Shown here: positions 54,807-64,000 of the stretch, one piece after another
Layout of the letters: each line of letters begins with the position of its first letter
Position numbering within the stretch: the first letter of the stretch is position 1
Assembly: GCA_009746045.1 (NCBI GenBank)
Contig: RPFO01000034.1
Coordinates: 290,001 to 354,000, forward strand
DNA: 64,000 nt
From: Mesostigma viride
Taxonomy: Eukaryota > Streptophyta > Mesostigmatophyceae > Mesostigmatales > Mesostigmataceae
Direction: 5' to 3'
Made by a program: the position numbers and the translations under genes
The notes under the pieces: model-generated
Database searches by the model: none
Told to the model about the DNA's origin: nothing
What the model saw: the letters and a program-made list of their open reading frames with translations, nothing else

Positions 54807-55692
54807 AATGATTGCCCTGTGATCGCTTCAAACTGCTGGGGAGCATGCTCCCTGAAACCGCCGACGATGTGGGCATCCGCATCGGCCTGGCCTGGGCTAG
54901 GCATCGTTCGCTCAAAACCTACTGGCACTCGAAGGACCTGGGCGAGCACCGCAAGCGCATGCTCCTCAAGGTCCTGGTCCTCACGGTGCTCACCTATGGC
55001 GCCGAGGCATGGACGCGCACGGACACGCTGGCCACACGGCTGAACGGCACGGTAACCAAGATGCTCCGCCAGGCCCTGAACGTAGGTTTTCCACACATAT
55101 AGGTCTTTAGAATCTTTGTACCAGGGTATGCCTCGCATTTCGGACGAGATTAGACAGCGTAGTATAGCATTCATAGGACATCTTGCTCGCACCAGTCAGG
55201 TAGACACCGACCTCGGTCTGGCCGGCCCCCAGCGGCTTAGCCAGCCGGGGCGGCGTATCCTGACCTGGCCTGGCACCGAGGACATTCCTAAAAGGGTAGG
55301 TAAACATGTCATGACCTGTCATGATGGTTGTCTCCTTGATGTCATGACCTACCCACAGCAGTTGTTGGCTGACCTAGTGGTCCCAGCCCCGTTTGAACAT
55401 CGCATTCACTCCCTCTCTCTTGCTTGGACTGCTATGCAGAACAAGAAGAGGTGGAAGACGATTGTCCAGGCTCACACGCCAGCCCCTGTGGGCAAGCCCC
55501 CCCCCCCCAGGCGGAAGGGGCGCTTTGCTGAGTAGAATAGTTAGGGTTTTCCTAGATTAGATTAGCTTAGAGTTAGACTAGTTCGGTTTCGCGGCTTCGC
55601 CCACCTCCATCCATCCAGCAAGGGAATATGTGCTACATGATCTCCCAACAGAGTCATGTTATAATTTAATTTAATTTACTTTAATGATTGCC
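54807..55692 (+). mobile_element. 5'-truncated LINE copy B
   Basis: Bounded by aatgattgcc at 54807-54816 and 55683-55692. The body translates as 'KLLGSMLPETADDVGIRIGL', 'VLVLTVLTYGAEAW', 'RISDEIRQRSIAFIGHLART' and stops with 'RRKGRFAE' at about 55535; a T/A-rich tail (ttaatttaatttaatttact) follows. One frameshift lies near 55100. It is the same family and nearly the same truncation point as copy A1. Confidence 0.9.
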
Positions 55693-56975
55693 ACTGCGAG
55701 CTACCCCCCGGCAGATCGAGGGAAGGCCTGGGAGCCCCTCGTGCCCCCCCTTTCTCGTCGTGTATGTGTGTAGTGCTCACTTGGGGGGATCCAGATCAAT
55801 GGTACTGTAAAACTAGCTGGTATGCGTTCCCCGTGACACAGGCAAGTACAACATACACGCAACTCACTGGCTAGTTGCTAACTTGCATCCCGTAGCAGTT
55901 GTATATAATGTAATTACACATGTTATACGTTTGATTCTTCACATTCTGACATTCAATATAAAAATGAGATTACTTTACCAAGGAGACATCTATACAATTA
56001 TATTACTATACAACTACACCGTTGTGGTGCAATTATTTCCGGGGCAAGAGAACACGTTTGTGAAACTGGCTGAGGGGCGATTGTCACTGCCATGGCTCTG
56101 CAGACTGTCTAATTTGAAGGCCGCGTGATCGATATCATCATACCATGGGTGTCATGGAAAACCACTGTCAGCATTTCCAGAAAATACAGAAGCTGAAAGA
56201 CATTCAGGCCAGCTCAAATTGGTGACAAGCACTAACCAGCAGCCCTGCATGTCCATAAATACAGCATCGAAGCCAGCGCCCTCAACCCCTCTATCATCGC
56301 TTAGGCAGCATGCAGACGTCACCGCCAAGACATGGCCAGTCCTACCATTACTGACCCATAGAAATCTGACCATCCGTTCCAACCCAATCAATAGTCTGCC
56401 ATTTTTTGATGGCTAGATCACTAATAACCAAGGTAAGGGCACATGAGGCATGCATAGGTCACATAGGCAGAGCTCTTAAAATCACCCTCCCTGGACAATC
56501 AAGGCTGGGCCACCCTGCCCTTCGCTCCCCGAGGGGCATCCGAGTGGATTCTGAGCAACTAACCATTACATGGTTTGGGCTACCGGAAATGTGACCAAAG
56601 CTGCCAAGCCAGTGCATCCATGTTTCACTGTTTCTTTCAGCCGGGGGCCATAGCTGGCCCGAATTCTCCAGATTTCTGGCCTGCGCTGGTTGTCTCATTG
56701 ATACCTGGTAGACAGTATGAGCCTGAGCTGGTTGTCTTGGTTGTATACAACATCCGGCGCGGGCTTCGCCCAAACGTTGATGCTATCATAGTGTTCGGCA
56801 TAATCCCAAAATTATGTCAATGATGGGCATCCTATGCCGTAGGTTGGGATAAGCTGGAGCTTATGGTGGGGTATCCCCACGTTTGGTACCAAGCATGCTC
56901 ACTGGTATAGAGGGAGAAACTAGGCCGTATGTTGTCAGGGCGAGCGGCTCCCTGCCAAACCCCAGAGTTTGGCCG
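55693..56975. other. unassigned 1.3 kb
   Basis: Several short frames on both strands, none with family features. The left part (55850-56060) is A/T-rich. The right part includes the presumed 3' UTR of the minus-strand ML-like gene. Confidence 0.5.
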
Positions 56976-57600
56976 TTAATCGAGCGGACTGAGGACGGTT
57001 CTGAACAGCTGGTCGCCGTTCTTAGATACTTGCGTCACCATGGAGACTTGGATGACCTCATCACCGGATGGCCCCACCAGGCACGCCAGCAGGAGACCGA
57101 CATTGTTCAGGACACTCTTTTTTACTCCGGAAACATCGATAGCCGGGGCCGAGAATTCCAGCACATTGCGACCCGCTATGACGTCCTTGGCTTGGCTCTT
57201 CCCAATCTGCATGAAGCAACCAAGCGCCGGTCAGCGCGCCGCATAGGAGACGAGTAAGAAAAGGAATCAGCTGCTGACATCCATAGCACAGATTTGGGCC
57301 ATCGACAGACTCACAAAGAACGTTTTCATGGCTAAGTCTACATAAAGCGGCGGCAAAATGCTGTTGACAATTGAACGAGGATCCACCAACCTCAACCACC
57401 ATGCGCTTCCCCGTCATGTCGACCATGTATTTTATTTCCCAGTGAGCTCCAGAGATGGCTGCATCTGAATCGTATTCAATCTTTAAATTTACTGCGTCGC
57501 CAATCGGGCAGGGGTTTGGCGAGATATCCAGGCCTTTCACTTCAATGTTGGCCATTGTCAATGCAGTCAGCAACGCCCCCACAAACAGGAAGCTTTGCAC
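56976..57600 (-). CDS. secreted ML-like (MD-2-related) beta-sandwich protein, two exons
   Basis: Exon 1 57391-57600, exon 2 56976-57206, joined in phase 0 (donor gttggt, acceptor cttcatgcag), 146 aa. Residues 1-17 'MQSFLFVGALLTALTMA' look like a signal peptide. 'VKGLDISPNPCPIGDAVNLK' and 'AISGAHWEIKYMVDMTGKR' match the early strands of ML lipid-binding domains (v..sP.P...G....i). After the splice: 'IGKSQAKDVIAGRNVLEFSA' and 'VSMVTQVSKNGDQLFRTVLS'. It lacks the usual LC...CP pair, so lipid binding is only suggested. The plus-strand frame at 56883-57257 is its shadow. An uncharacterised immunoglobulin-like protein is the alternative. Confidence 0.65.
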
Positions 57601-59700
57601 AGGCTAAGCTCGGCCTGCTCAAATGGTGGCGCTATAATTGGCAGATAATATGTTGACTGGCACGAATGGACCAGCTAAGTGCCAACCTTTTCACACGGTT
57701 TGCTCCCTCTGCCTGCTTTGGTTTCCGCCTGAAGTACTGAAAATATAGACGCTCACCCGCGACGATGATGGTTGCAGTTAGCAGTCTTTTGCAGTAAACT
57801 AGCTTGCAGGCAACGCGAGTAGAATTCCAACCTTTCCAGCCTTCTGCTGCCAGCCAACACGTTGTGGCGCTGCCGGCCTGGGACAACGCGGTCAAGGAAT
57901 CCGCAGGTGCCCTGACTGATACAGAGGAGAGCTGGCAGTACTACAGTACGCGGGTACAGGAGGCGCCCAGGCTTCGCCATGACGTCTGAACGTCTGAACG
58001 TCCCCTGCATATACGTTGTTGGCATTCTGCCCGTACTTGTTGACGTCAACCCTGAGCACAAACCCTGACCACGTGGAACTCATGGAAGACGTTTAAAGGA
58101 AGAATCGGGACGTCAGGCACTGGCATCCATGCCCACCCACCTTGGTTGGCAGTTGAACGCACGTGTATTTGGGGGCCAGATACGTGCGTAGGCGAAGGGG
58201 CACGGGTCAAATCAGGAAAGAAACTGCTGGATGCTAATAAGTTAACCCTAAACACCACGCCATGAGTTGATCTGTCTTGTTCTTGTTGAATTAGTGACAG
58301 AGGATATCTCCAACCGGTTTCAGAACACTTTTTTGTCTCGGGAAAATGTCAGTACAGGCCGTGGGATCGGTATCGTGCCATGTGAGTGTGCCATTGCCCA
58401 GGACTTCTTCGCCATTTAGGACAACGTTAGATAGACCTTCGCCATCATCTCGTACATCCTCGAAATTTAAGCCACGTCAAACAGGTGAGAAATCCAACAG
58501 TTTGGGGGACTTCTGTAGGCAAAGTTTTGGCAGGCTTTCTCGTTCACGTAATGCCTATGTACCAACATACTGTGAGGAGGATGGCTACTGACGGGCCTCC
58601 TGTTCGAACTCCGGCCACTTCATCCCATTCTGTACAGGATCTCTGGGGCTATGCCAAACACGGAAAGACGTTACATCAGCCTTCCTGGACTGGTCGAATT
58701 TCCCAGTATGGTGGGTCTTACCGCTACTGCAAGTGTAGGAATTCCCATGTTCGATACCACTGGTCCCAATTGGCCGGGGCAAAGTCGCTTTCCAGCCTGT
58801 GATAATTGTGTTTGTGACGTAGCATCTACTTCCGTAATTGCTGGTTGCCTTCTGCAGTTGCCAGTTCGCGCTACCTTCAAATGACTTATCCCACATCTGT
58901 TCCCTCGAATCGATTTATGCTCTACCTTCCATAGTATACCCAGTCATGCTCGCTCATTACTCTCAGGAAAGAAGTACGGGGCTAGACCTTTTGTGGGTAG
59001 CTATCACCCACCTCCTATTCCTACAAGGAGCCACGAGGAGCATTGGCATGGGTGGGTTTGGGGTCAATGGTGTGGACTGGTTAAATGTGGCCTCTTGACA
59101 GCAGCCACACGTAACGTCACACCCTTTGCGGCTATCCGCTGTTTCCCATCTTTCCCATCTGTTTGTGTGGGTGGCTTCCAGAGTGTAAAAAAATACTGCG
59201 TATGGGTTTGTCCCTTACGTTGCGTTAGGGAGGGATATTCTACCATTTACCGGGCAGTCAACAGTATCACTTGCTGTAGCTTGTCAAATCATCCAATCGC
59301 CCCTCTTGCCCCTCTTCATGGTATTGCACCATGGCGCGGACAACGACTGGACACATGCCTTGGAAGCGTTGACCACCACCGCATGGAACAGCTCACACCG
59401 CACTGCTCCATGCACGCGTTTGCCGCAGTATGGGCGGCCTTAACCCATAACTGATGACACACCCATCTTTTCTTGATTACAATCGCACCTGTACTTGCTG
59501 TTGCTCTGGCATCGTTATTGCCACTGCCACCTGGGTTAAATAGAAAATAGTATACAAGGGGAATCGATGCTATCCCCTTGTATAGCTTGGCTGCTTGCCA
59601 ATGTTCTTGGCTGGTTGTATGGCTATGTTCTTGTGGGCCGCTTTGTGCCGTCTGCATGGTTGGGATTGCCGACATTCTTTTTCGCAAATAACAAATCCAT
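57601..59700. other. unassigned 2.1 kb
   Basis: Short frames on both strands without recognised domains. The plus-strand stretch 58346-58880 has Ser/Pro/Thr-rich frames reminiscent of gag but no diagnostic motif. A minus-strand 'YLAPKYTCVQLPTK' at about 58140-58185 is followed by a good donor and may be an exon of an unknown gene. Confidence 0.4.
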
Positions 59701-62071
59701 ATGCGCGTGGGTTTGATGGGCCGCTGCGTGCCGTCTGCCAGGATCGTGCGCACGCTAGCCGAGCGCGTGTATCCCGCCAACCCGTGCGGCGACGGCATGT
59801 ACTACGACCCCAACCAGCGCGCGTGCGTCTACCTGTGCAAGCCGGGCTACGTGTATGACCCCGAGACCAAGTCGTGCGTCCGGGGGGGGCACTGTGAGGA
59901 GGGATACGTGTATGACGCGACGCTGCACGCGTGCGTGGCCGAGAAGGGGAGCCACATCGACCCTGTGAACCACATGCTGGTGCCCGACCGGGTGGGTGCA
60001 CGATACATTTGGTTAGGTGCATTCATGAACGAGCGGTGTATGGTTTGCGGCTGTTATTAGACCCAAGTAGACCCGGTGGGGGCCAAGCCCCCTATTATTT
60101 TAGACTCTACTATTGGAGACTCCTATTCAAGTCCGGCTGCTCTCTAAAGTCCCGTGCCCGTGGCCCGTCGCCCTAGTTGCCACTGGTGCTTCTGCTAAGG
60201 GTTATTGGCACACGTCAAAATGTTGACTTTTCGTCCCGATTCTTCCGTCAAAATGTTGACTTTTGCCCCGGCGTTGGCGTGAGACTTTTCCTCCGTGCAG
60301 GGTTTCACCCATATGTGGATGGGGCCACCCACATTTCATGTTGCTTGTGCTGTAAGCGCCCAAACCAGGTAGCTCTGTGTACATACAGGGTCTATGGCAT
60401 TTCTGTAGTCGCATGATTGACGCAGTGGCCTTACCCAAAGTCAGGGTTGGCCCTGCCCCCCTCAATCATGCTCGTCAACAAGTTGACTTTTGACCAGTTC
60501 GTGCGTGTCAAAATGTGGACTTCCGCAAAAAAAAATGGCATCAATGTGTTGACTGTTTACCCTAAAATGTTGACTTTCTTGTAGAATTTTTAGTGTTTGC
60601 GTCAACATTTGACTAAAACATCCCGTTGGCAGAAGCACTGGTTGCCACTTACCCTGTGGCCCGTGGCTAGTGGCCTGTGGCTACCGTAGTTGCCCATCGC
60701 CCATCGCCGCTGAATTTCCTTCCGTCCCTTTCTGATTGCCCGCGTTTATTAGTTGCCCGTAGCTAGTGGCCCGTCGCCCGTCGCCCGTCACCCGTATCCG
60801 CTGAAATTCCTTCGGTCCCTTGTTCGTAGTAAATTGCTCCACAAAAACTTGGAAAGCATGGTAATGGAAGAAAAATAATATCGGGACTGACGGGGTTCGA
60901 ACCCGCAACTTCCGCCTTGACAGGGCGGTGCTCTAACCAGTTGAACTACAATCCCACAGTTGTTATTATGCTGCGCTTCGGAGAGGAGTCCGCCTTCGGT
61001 GGCGGCGCGCCTGGCGCTTCGTGCGGGTAGTATCCGCCAATCGTGGAATTTTGCAACCAACGCTCACCAAGTTTGCTTTATATTGGTTGTTAAGATCGTT
61101 CTTTATGCTGCGGACTTGATGGGTTGATGAGCAAGTTGGGTTGCCAGGGAGGCGGGGGGGGGGCAGGCAGGCAGGCAGGCAGGGAGGGAGGGAGGGAGGG
61201 AGGGAGGGAGGGAGGGAGGGAGGGAGGGAGGGAGGGAGGGAGGGAGGGAGGGAGGGAGGGAGGGAGGGAGGGAGGGAGGGAGGGAGGGAGGGAGGGAGGG
61301 AGGGAGGGAGGGAGGAGGGAGGGAGGGAGGGAGGGAGGGAGGGAGGGAGGGAGGGAGGGAGGGAGGGAGGCTGGCTTTGGGAAATATCTTTCAACAATGG
61401 TGGACTTCTTTTCCATGCTTTTCGCAATATATAGGGAAGATCTTCCTTGTATTGGCTCTTATAATATTGTGTTCCAGCTGTCACTAAGAGCAGGTTTTCG
61501 CAAAACCAACCCGTTAGTGAAATGGTGATGTGATGGCGTGCAGGGAGATAGTGTGCAGAGCTATGTTGTCTTATCAAGGCCACATCCTGCCCAGGCTTGG
61601 CTTCACGGGGGTCCGAACCAGATGTATCCCATCAGGCCCGCCACTCCACTAGTCACATGCCATGGTCTTATTCTCCTTACTGGGATGATGTTCGTCCTTG
61701 GCATTGGCATCCATACTACAGCTTCACAAAGGCAACCCATTTTGAAAGTGGGATGGGATGTGAAAATGTTGAACCTTAGCGTTATTTGGTTGCTCACTGG
61801 TTACCTGGATGCCCATCGGTTCCTCCAACCTGGCCAACGCCTGCAGGGTCTTGTGGAGGACCGGCGCTCGGTGCCCCGCAAGCTGGCGTCCTGGGTCTCC
61901 CGCCACGTGTTTGGAAAGGATGACTGCCCCGTCGGCTTTTACCACGACCCCATGACGGACGCGTGCGTGCCCATGTGCGCACCAGGTTACCTGTATGACG
62001 CCAGGACCAAGCGCTGCGTTCCTGCGGGGAAGCTGAAGCATCGGATGGCCGAGGAGGCCAGGCTAAGCTGA
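59701..62071 (+). CDS. cysteine-module protein, two visible exons
   Basis: Exons 59701-59991 and 61847-62071, joined in phase 0 (donor gtgggt, acceptor cgcctgcag), 171 aa as called. Modules of about 30 residues repeat the pattern C.DG.YYDP...ACV..C.PGY.YDP.TK.CV: '[20 protein letters not shown]', '[15 protein letters not shown]', '[20 protein letters not shown]', '[12 protein letters not shown]'. Spacing of the cysteines suggests paired disulfides, hence an extracellular or luminal protein. No signal peptide is visible at the ATG used, so 5' exons may be missing; a possible acceptor (gccgtctgccag) lies at about 59729-59740. Function unknown. Confidence 0.65.
60184..60640. mobile_element. hAT-type MITE with subterminal repeats
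   Basis: 457 bases flanked by gttgccac at 60176-60183 and 60641-60648 (8-bp TSD). Ends tggtgcttctgc and gcagaagcactg are inverted repeats with a CAGTG-like terminus. Inside, gtcaaaatgttgactttt or close variants occur about seven times, in both subterminal regions. No coding capacity. The 8-bp TSD and the termini point to the hAT superfamily. It lies in the intron of the cysteine-module gene. Confidence 0.8.
60882..60955 (-). tRNA. trnD-GUC: tRNA-Asp (GUC), plastid-type
   Basis: The minus strand folds into a full cloverleaf: acceptor GGGATTG/CAGTCCC with discriminator G, D arm in TAGTTCAACTGGTTAGAGC, anticodon stem CCGCC/GGCGG with loop CTGTCAA (anticodon GTC), and T arm GCGGGTTCGAACCCCGT. 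The body closely resembles plastid trnD-GUC rather than the nuclear cytosolic tRNA-Asp of plants. No other plastid sequence is evident next to it. It may be a small nuclear plastid DNA insert; whether it is transcribed is unknown. Confidence 0.9.
61162..61369. repeat. (GGCA)n then (GGGA)n microsatellite
   Basis: Short ggca run to about 61181, then about 190 bases of ggga with a single phase slip near 61313. Confidence 0.97.
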
Positions 62072-62777
62072 CTGGCTTGATTGTAGGATTAGGCGGCTTC
62101 GTTAGTTGATCGGATATCCACCCCCATGGGCTGTTGGTAATTTGATGGTGGAGAACTAGGAATAATCGGCAGTTTTTTAGTGGCGAGTCCATGTGTTGTA
62201 TAAAGTGATGATTTGGATATCAGTGAGACAACTTGGATATGGATGTACAACTCTACAGCAGTTTGGAACATGGAATGGATATGAAATATGAGAATTGTAA
62301 GTTATTTGGCCGATCGATGTAATGCAGGTCTATCGAGATATTGTGATCAATTGAGATAATGCAGGTCGATACTCTATCAATACAATAGCAACCGGCCAGA
62401 CCTACATTATTATGCCACCCGGTCAGCCACCTTTAATTACGCACTTCCCGCCATTTTCCCTGCATGCAGGTCTTCCTACAGAGTGCCACGCGGCTTCCAT
62501 GGTCTTCACGCCTTTCCTCGATCTCAGACGACTACTCGGCTAGTCCTCACATGCATGCATGCATGCATGCATGCACGACGTTGAATCGCCATGCGTCCAT
62601 GAATGTTGTTTCACCTAGCTGTTGCCAAGGTTGTCGCTCGGGAATGATGTGTTAAAATCGCACCAACAAGTAAGTCGATCACATGGCTATCTCTGCGCAT
62701 GGGTGGTCAAACATCATGATTTGGGCCGCGGTCAGTGCCCGCAACCCTGTAACTCGAAACTAGATAGCCAGATTATC
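62072..62777. other. 3' flank of the cysteine-module gene
   Basis: A (GCAT)n tract lies at about 62550-62575. No gene is seen. Confidence 0.55.
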
Positions 62778-64000
62778 CATTAATTAATTAATTAATTATC
62801 AACATCACTCCGTTGGGAGTCAATGTAGCACATATCCCTGAGAAGGGGCATATGGCTTTAAATACATCCTAGGCTACTTCATGCAAGGGTGGGAATGTAA
62901 GCAACACTTGCTCTAGGTGCCGCAAGGGCACCGGCACCACCATGCTGTCTCAGGTTCAACCCAGCTAAGGGGATCCTGGCACGGGGGAGGAAGATCATCA
63001 TGGCTATGCAAGGGCTAGGGCATGGCTTCTCGACAGAGAGCATCTCTCTGCATGGCATAGCATGGCTAAGTTCTTAATGCAACATCCATGGGGGTCCCAT
63101 TATAGACAAAGCATGGCTAAATGTTGAAGGCATCATCCATGGGGGCCATTATGGGCGCACATGCGCGTGGGCCACATGCTAGGCTAAGCCTTACTAATCT
63201 ACACTACTGGTATATATATTCCTAGTCTGAGGTGGCAGGAGGGGGCTGCCAGGGCTTGTGGTCAACGTGGATGACCGCCCCCCTCCAGTATACCGGCTTC
63301 CCCCTTGCGCTCTGCCGGAGCTGAAGGTAGGCCGGCCATAGCTCGCGTCGCCGTTGTTGCTGGGCCAGGGTCAAGTCGTCGTCCAGCGTGAAGCGAGTCT
63401 CCGAGAGCTTCTTGCGGCATTTAAGGAACGCCAGCTTGTCCGCCATGTACTTAAAGGTGAGGAGCACGGGGGCCGGGCCAGCCTTCCCCCGCGCGCGGGG
63501 GAGGCGGACAGCCGACATGTCCAGCTCACCAGTGAGTAACATGGGGGCAAGAATGGCGCGCTTAAATGCCTCAAGAAGGCTCGTGGAGGTCTCACCTGCC
63601 TGCTGGTCGAAGTGCTTGACGATGACATTGTGGCTGCGCCGGGCGATGTCGGCTTCCTCGCGAAGGTCGAGGGCTTGTTGCTTGAGTTGTGCCGAGATGG
63701 TGGAGGTGGTGGAGGTGGTGTGCTGCTTAAGCAAGTCCGCCCAGGTGGAGGGAGCATCGCCGGCCGAGCCAGCAGGCGCCGGCTGGGCGGCGATGTCCTT
63801 CACCGCCTGGGCGGTGAGGCCGGCGGTGTCATGCAAGCTCTCAAGGGCGTTGGCGGTGGCTTGAAGGCGTTGGTCGAGGTCGAGGAGCTGGGCTTTGATG
63901 TCGGCAGTGGAGGCGGAAATGGCCGTGGAGGTGGAGGCGGCGGCGGTGGAAATGTGAGGAAGTTCAGCAGTCAGCGTGCCGCCGATTGCTGCTATGTCGG
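62778..64000 (-). mobile_element. ORF1-bearing retroposon, copy 2 (cut by window end)
   Basis: Highly similar to copy 1, with (ATTA)n tail at 62778-62798, a 3' UTR of about 420 bases lacking the nested insert, and an intact ORF1 C terminus. Its 5' end is outside the window. Confidence 0.8.
63222..64000 (-). CDS. retroposon ORF1-like protein, partial, frame intact
   Basis: Open from the window edge to a stop at 63222. It contains the coiled-coil-like helices ('QLKQQALDLREEADIARRSH') and the C-terminal domain 'VLLTFKYMADKLAFLKCRKK', 'FTLDDDLTLAQQQRRRELWP' and 'GKPVYWRGAVIHVDHKPW'. It keeps the two G that copy 1 lost, so this copy shows the original frame. Expected role: RNA binding in retroposition, by analogy with LINE ORF1. 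Confidence 0.78.
   Translation of the reverse strand, partial: DIAAIGGTLTAELPHISTAAASTSTAISASTADIKAQLLDLDQRLQATANALESLHDTAGLTAQAVKDIAAQPAPAGSAGDAPSTWADLLKQHTTSTTSTISAQLKQQALDLREEADIARRSHNVIVKHFDQQAGETSTSLLEAFKRAILAPMLLTGELDMSAVRLPRARGKAGPAPVLLTFKYMADKLAFLKCRKKLSETRFTLDDDLTLAQQQRRRELWPAYLQLRQSARGKPVYWRGAVIHVDHKPWQPPPATSD

Noticed and set aside
56883-57257. 124-codon plus-strand frame with protein-like composition
   Set aside because: It is antisense to exon 2 of the minus-strand ML-like gene, which has a signal peptide, a phase-matched intron and family-like strands.
57632-58258. Overlapping minus-strand frames upstream of the ML-like gene, one with 'YTCVQLPTK' before a good donor
   Set aside because: I considered a copper-type monooxygenase exon, but the match is too short and no other exon could be joined.
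60966-61583. PSLPPSLP frames and the antisense GREGGREG frames
   Set aside because: Produced by the GGGA microsatellite.
1-64000. CRISPR array, operon or bacterial origin
   Set aside because: The short repeats are contiguous satellites without unique spacers, and the genes have spliceosomal introns.

Overview
The window is nuclear DNA of a eukaryote, most likely a green alga. The reasons are long GT-AG spliceosomal introns, GC-rich exons in lower-GC non-coding DNA, a DENN+WD40 protein with the domain order of plant SCD1, a plastid-type tRNA-Asp gene, and many retroelements and simple repeats. A prasinophyte such as Cymbomonas would fit, but that is only a guess; nothing here fixes the species.

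Layout. 1-408 is a CCAT microsatellite. 561-1680 holds two 5'-truncated LINE 3' ends between three copies of one 13-bp target site. 2536-32653 (+) is one 17-exon gene of about 2,564 codons, reconstructed here with every splice phase consistent, encoding an SCD1-like protein (uDENN-DENN-dDENN, a long disordered linker, WD40 repeats). Its introns carry an 8.3-kb 18-bp minisatellite, several other satellites, a fold-back element, and repeated partial copies of the exon-intron junctions themselves. 33485-41593 is a young LTR retrotransposon (LTRs about 780 bp, apparently one indel apart; TSD ccccg) with a degenerate interior. It sits inside a minus-strand tyrosine-recombinase pseudogene, whose halves lie at 41594-42031 and 33045-33484. 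42368-44300 and 62778-64000 are two copies of a retroposon with an ORF1-like protein on the minus strand; the first has a frameshift and a nested, inverted, truncated relative. 44508-44909 and 46439-48790 are decayed LINE fragments, and 54807-55692 is another truncated LINE with target-site duplications.

Other host genes. 49163-54204 (+) is a four-exon type II membrane O-fucosyltransferase-like gene. 56976-57600 (-) is a two-exon secreted ML-like beta-sandwich protein. 59701-62071 (+) is a cysteine-module protein whose intron contains a hAT-type MITE (8-bp TSD), a plastid-like trnD-GUC and a GGGA microsatellite.

The host genes do not form an operon or an obvious pathway. The SCD1-like protein is expected to act in membrane traffic as a Rab-GEF scaffold. 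The fucosyltransferase, ML-like and Cys-rich proteins are expected to pass through the secretory pathway. The most unusual signal is repeated tandem duplication anchored on splice junctions, seen clearly at four boundaries of the SCD1-like gene and more weakly at one more there and at one in the fucosyltransferase gene. It suggests local duplication across splice sites as a route of intron growth.
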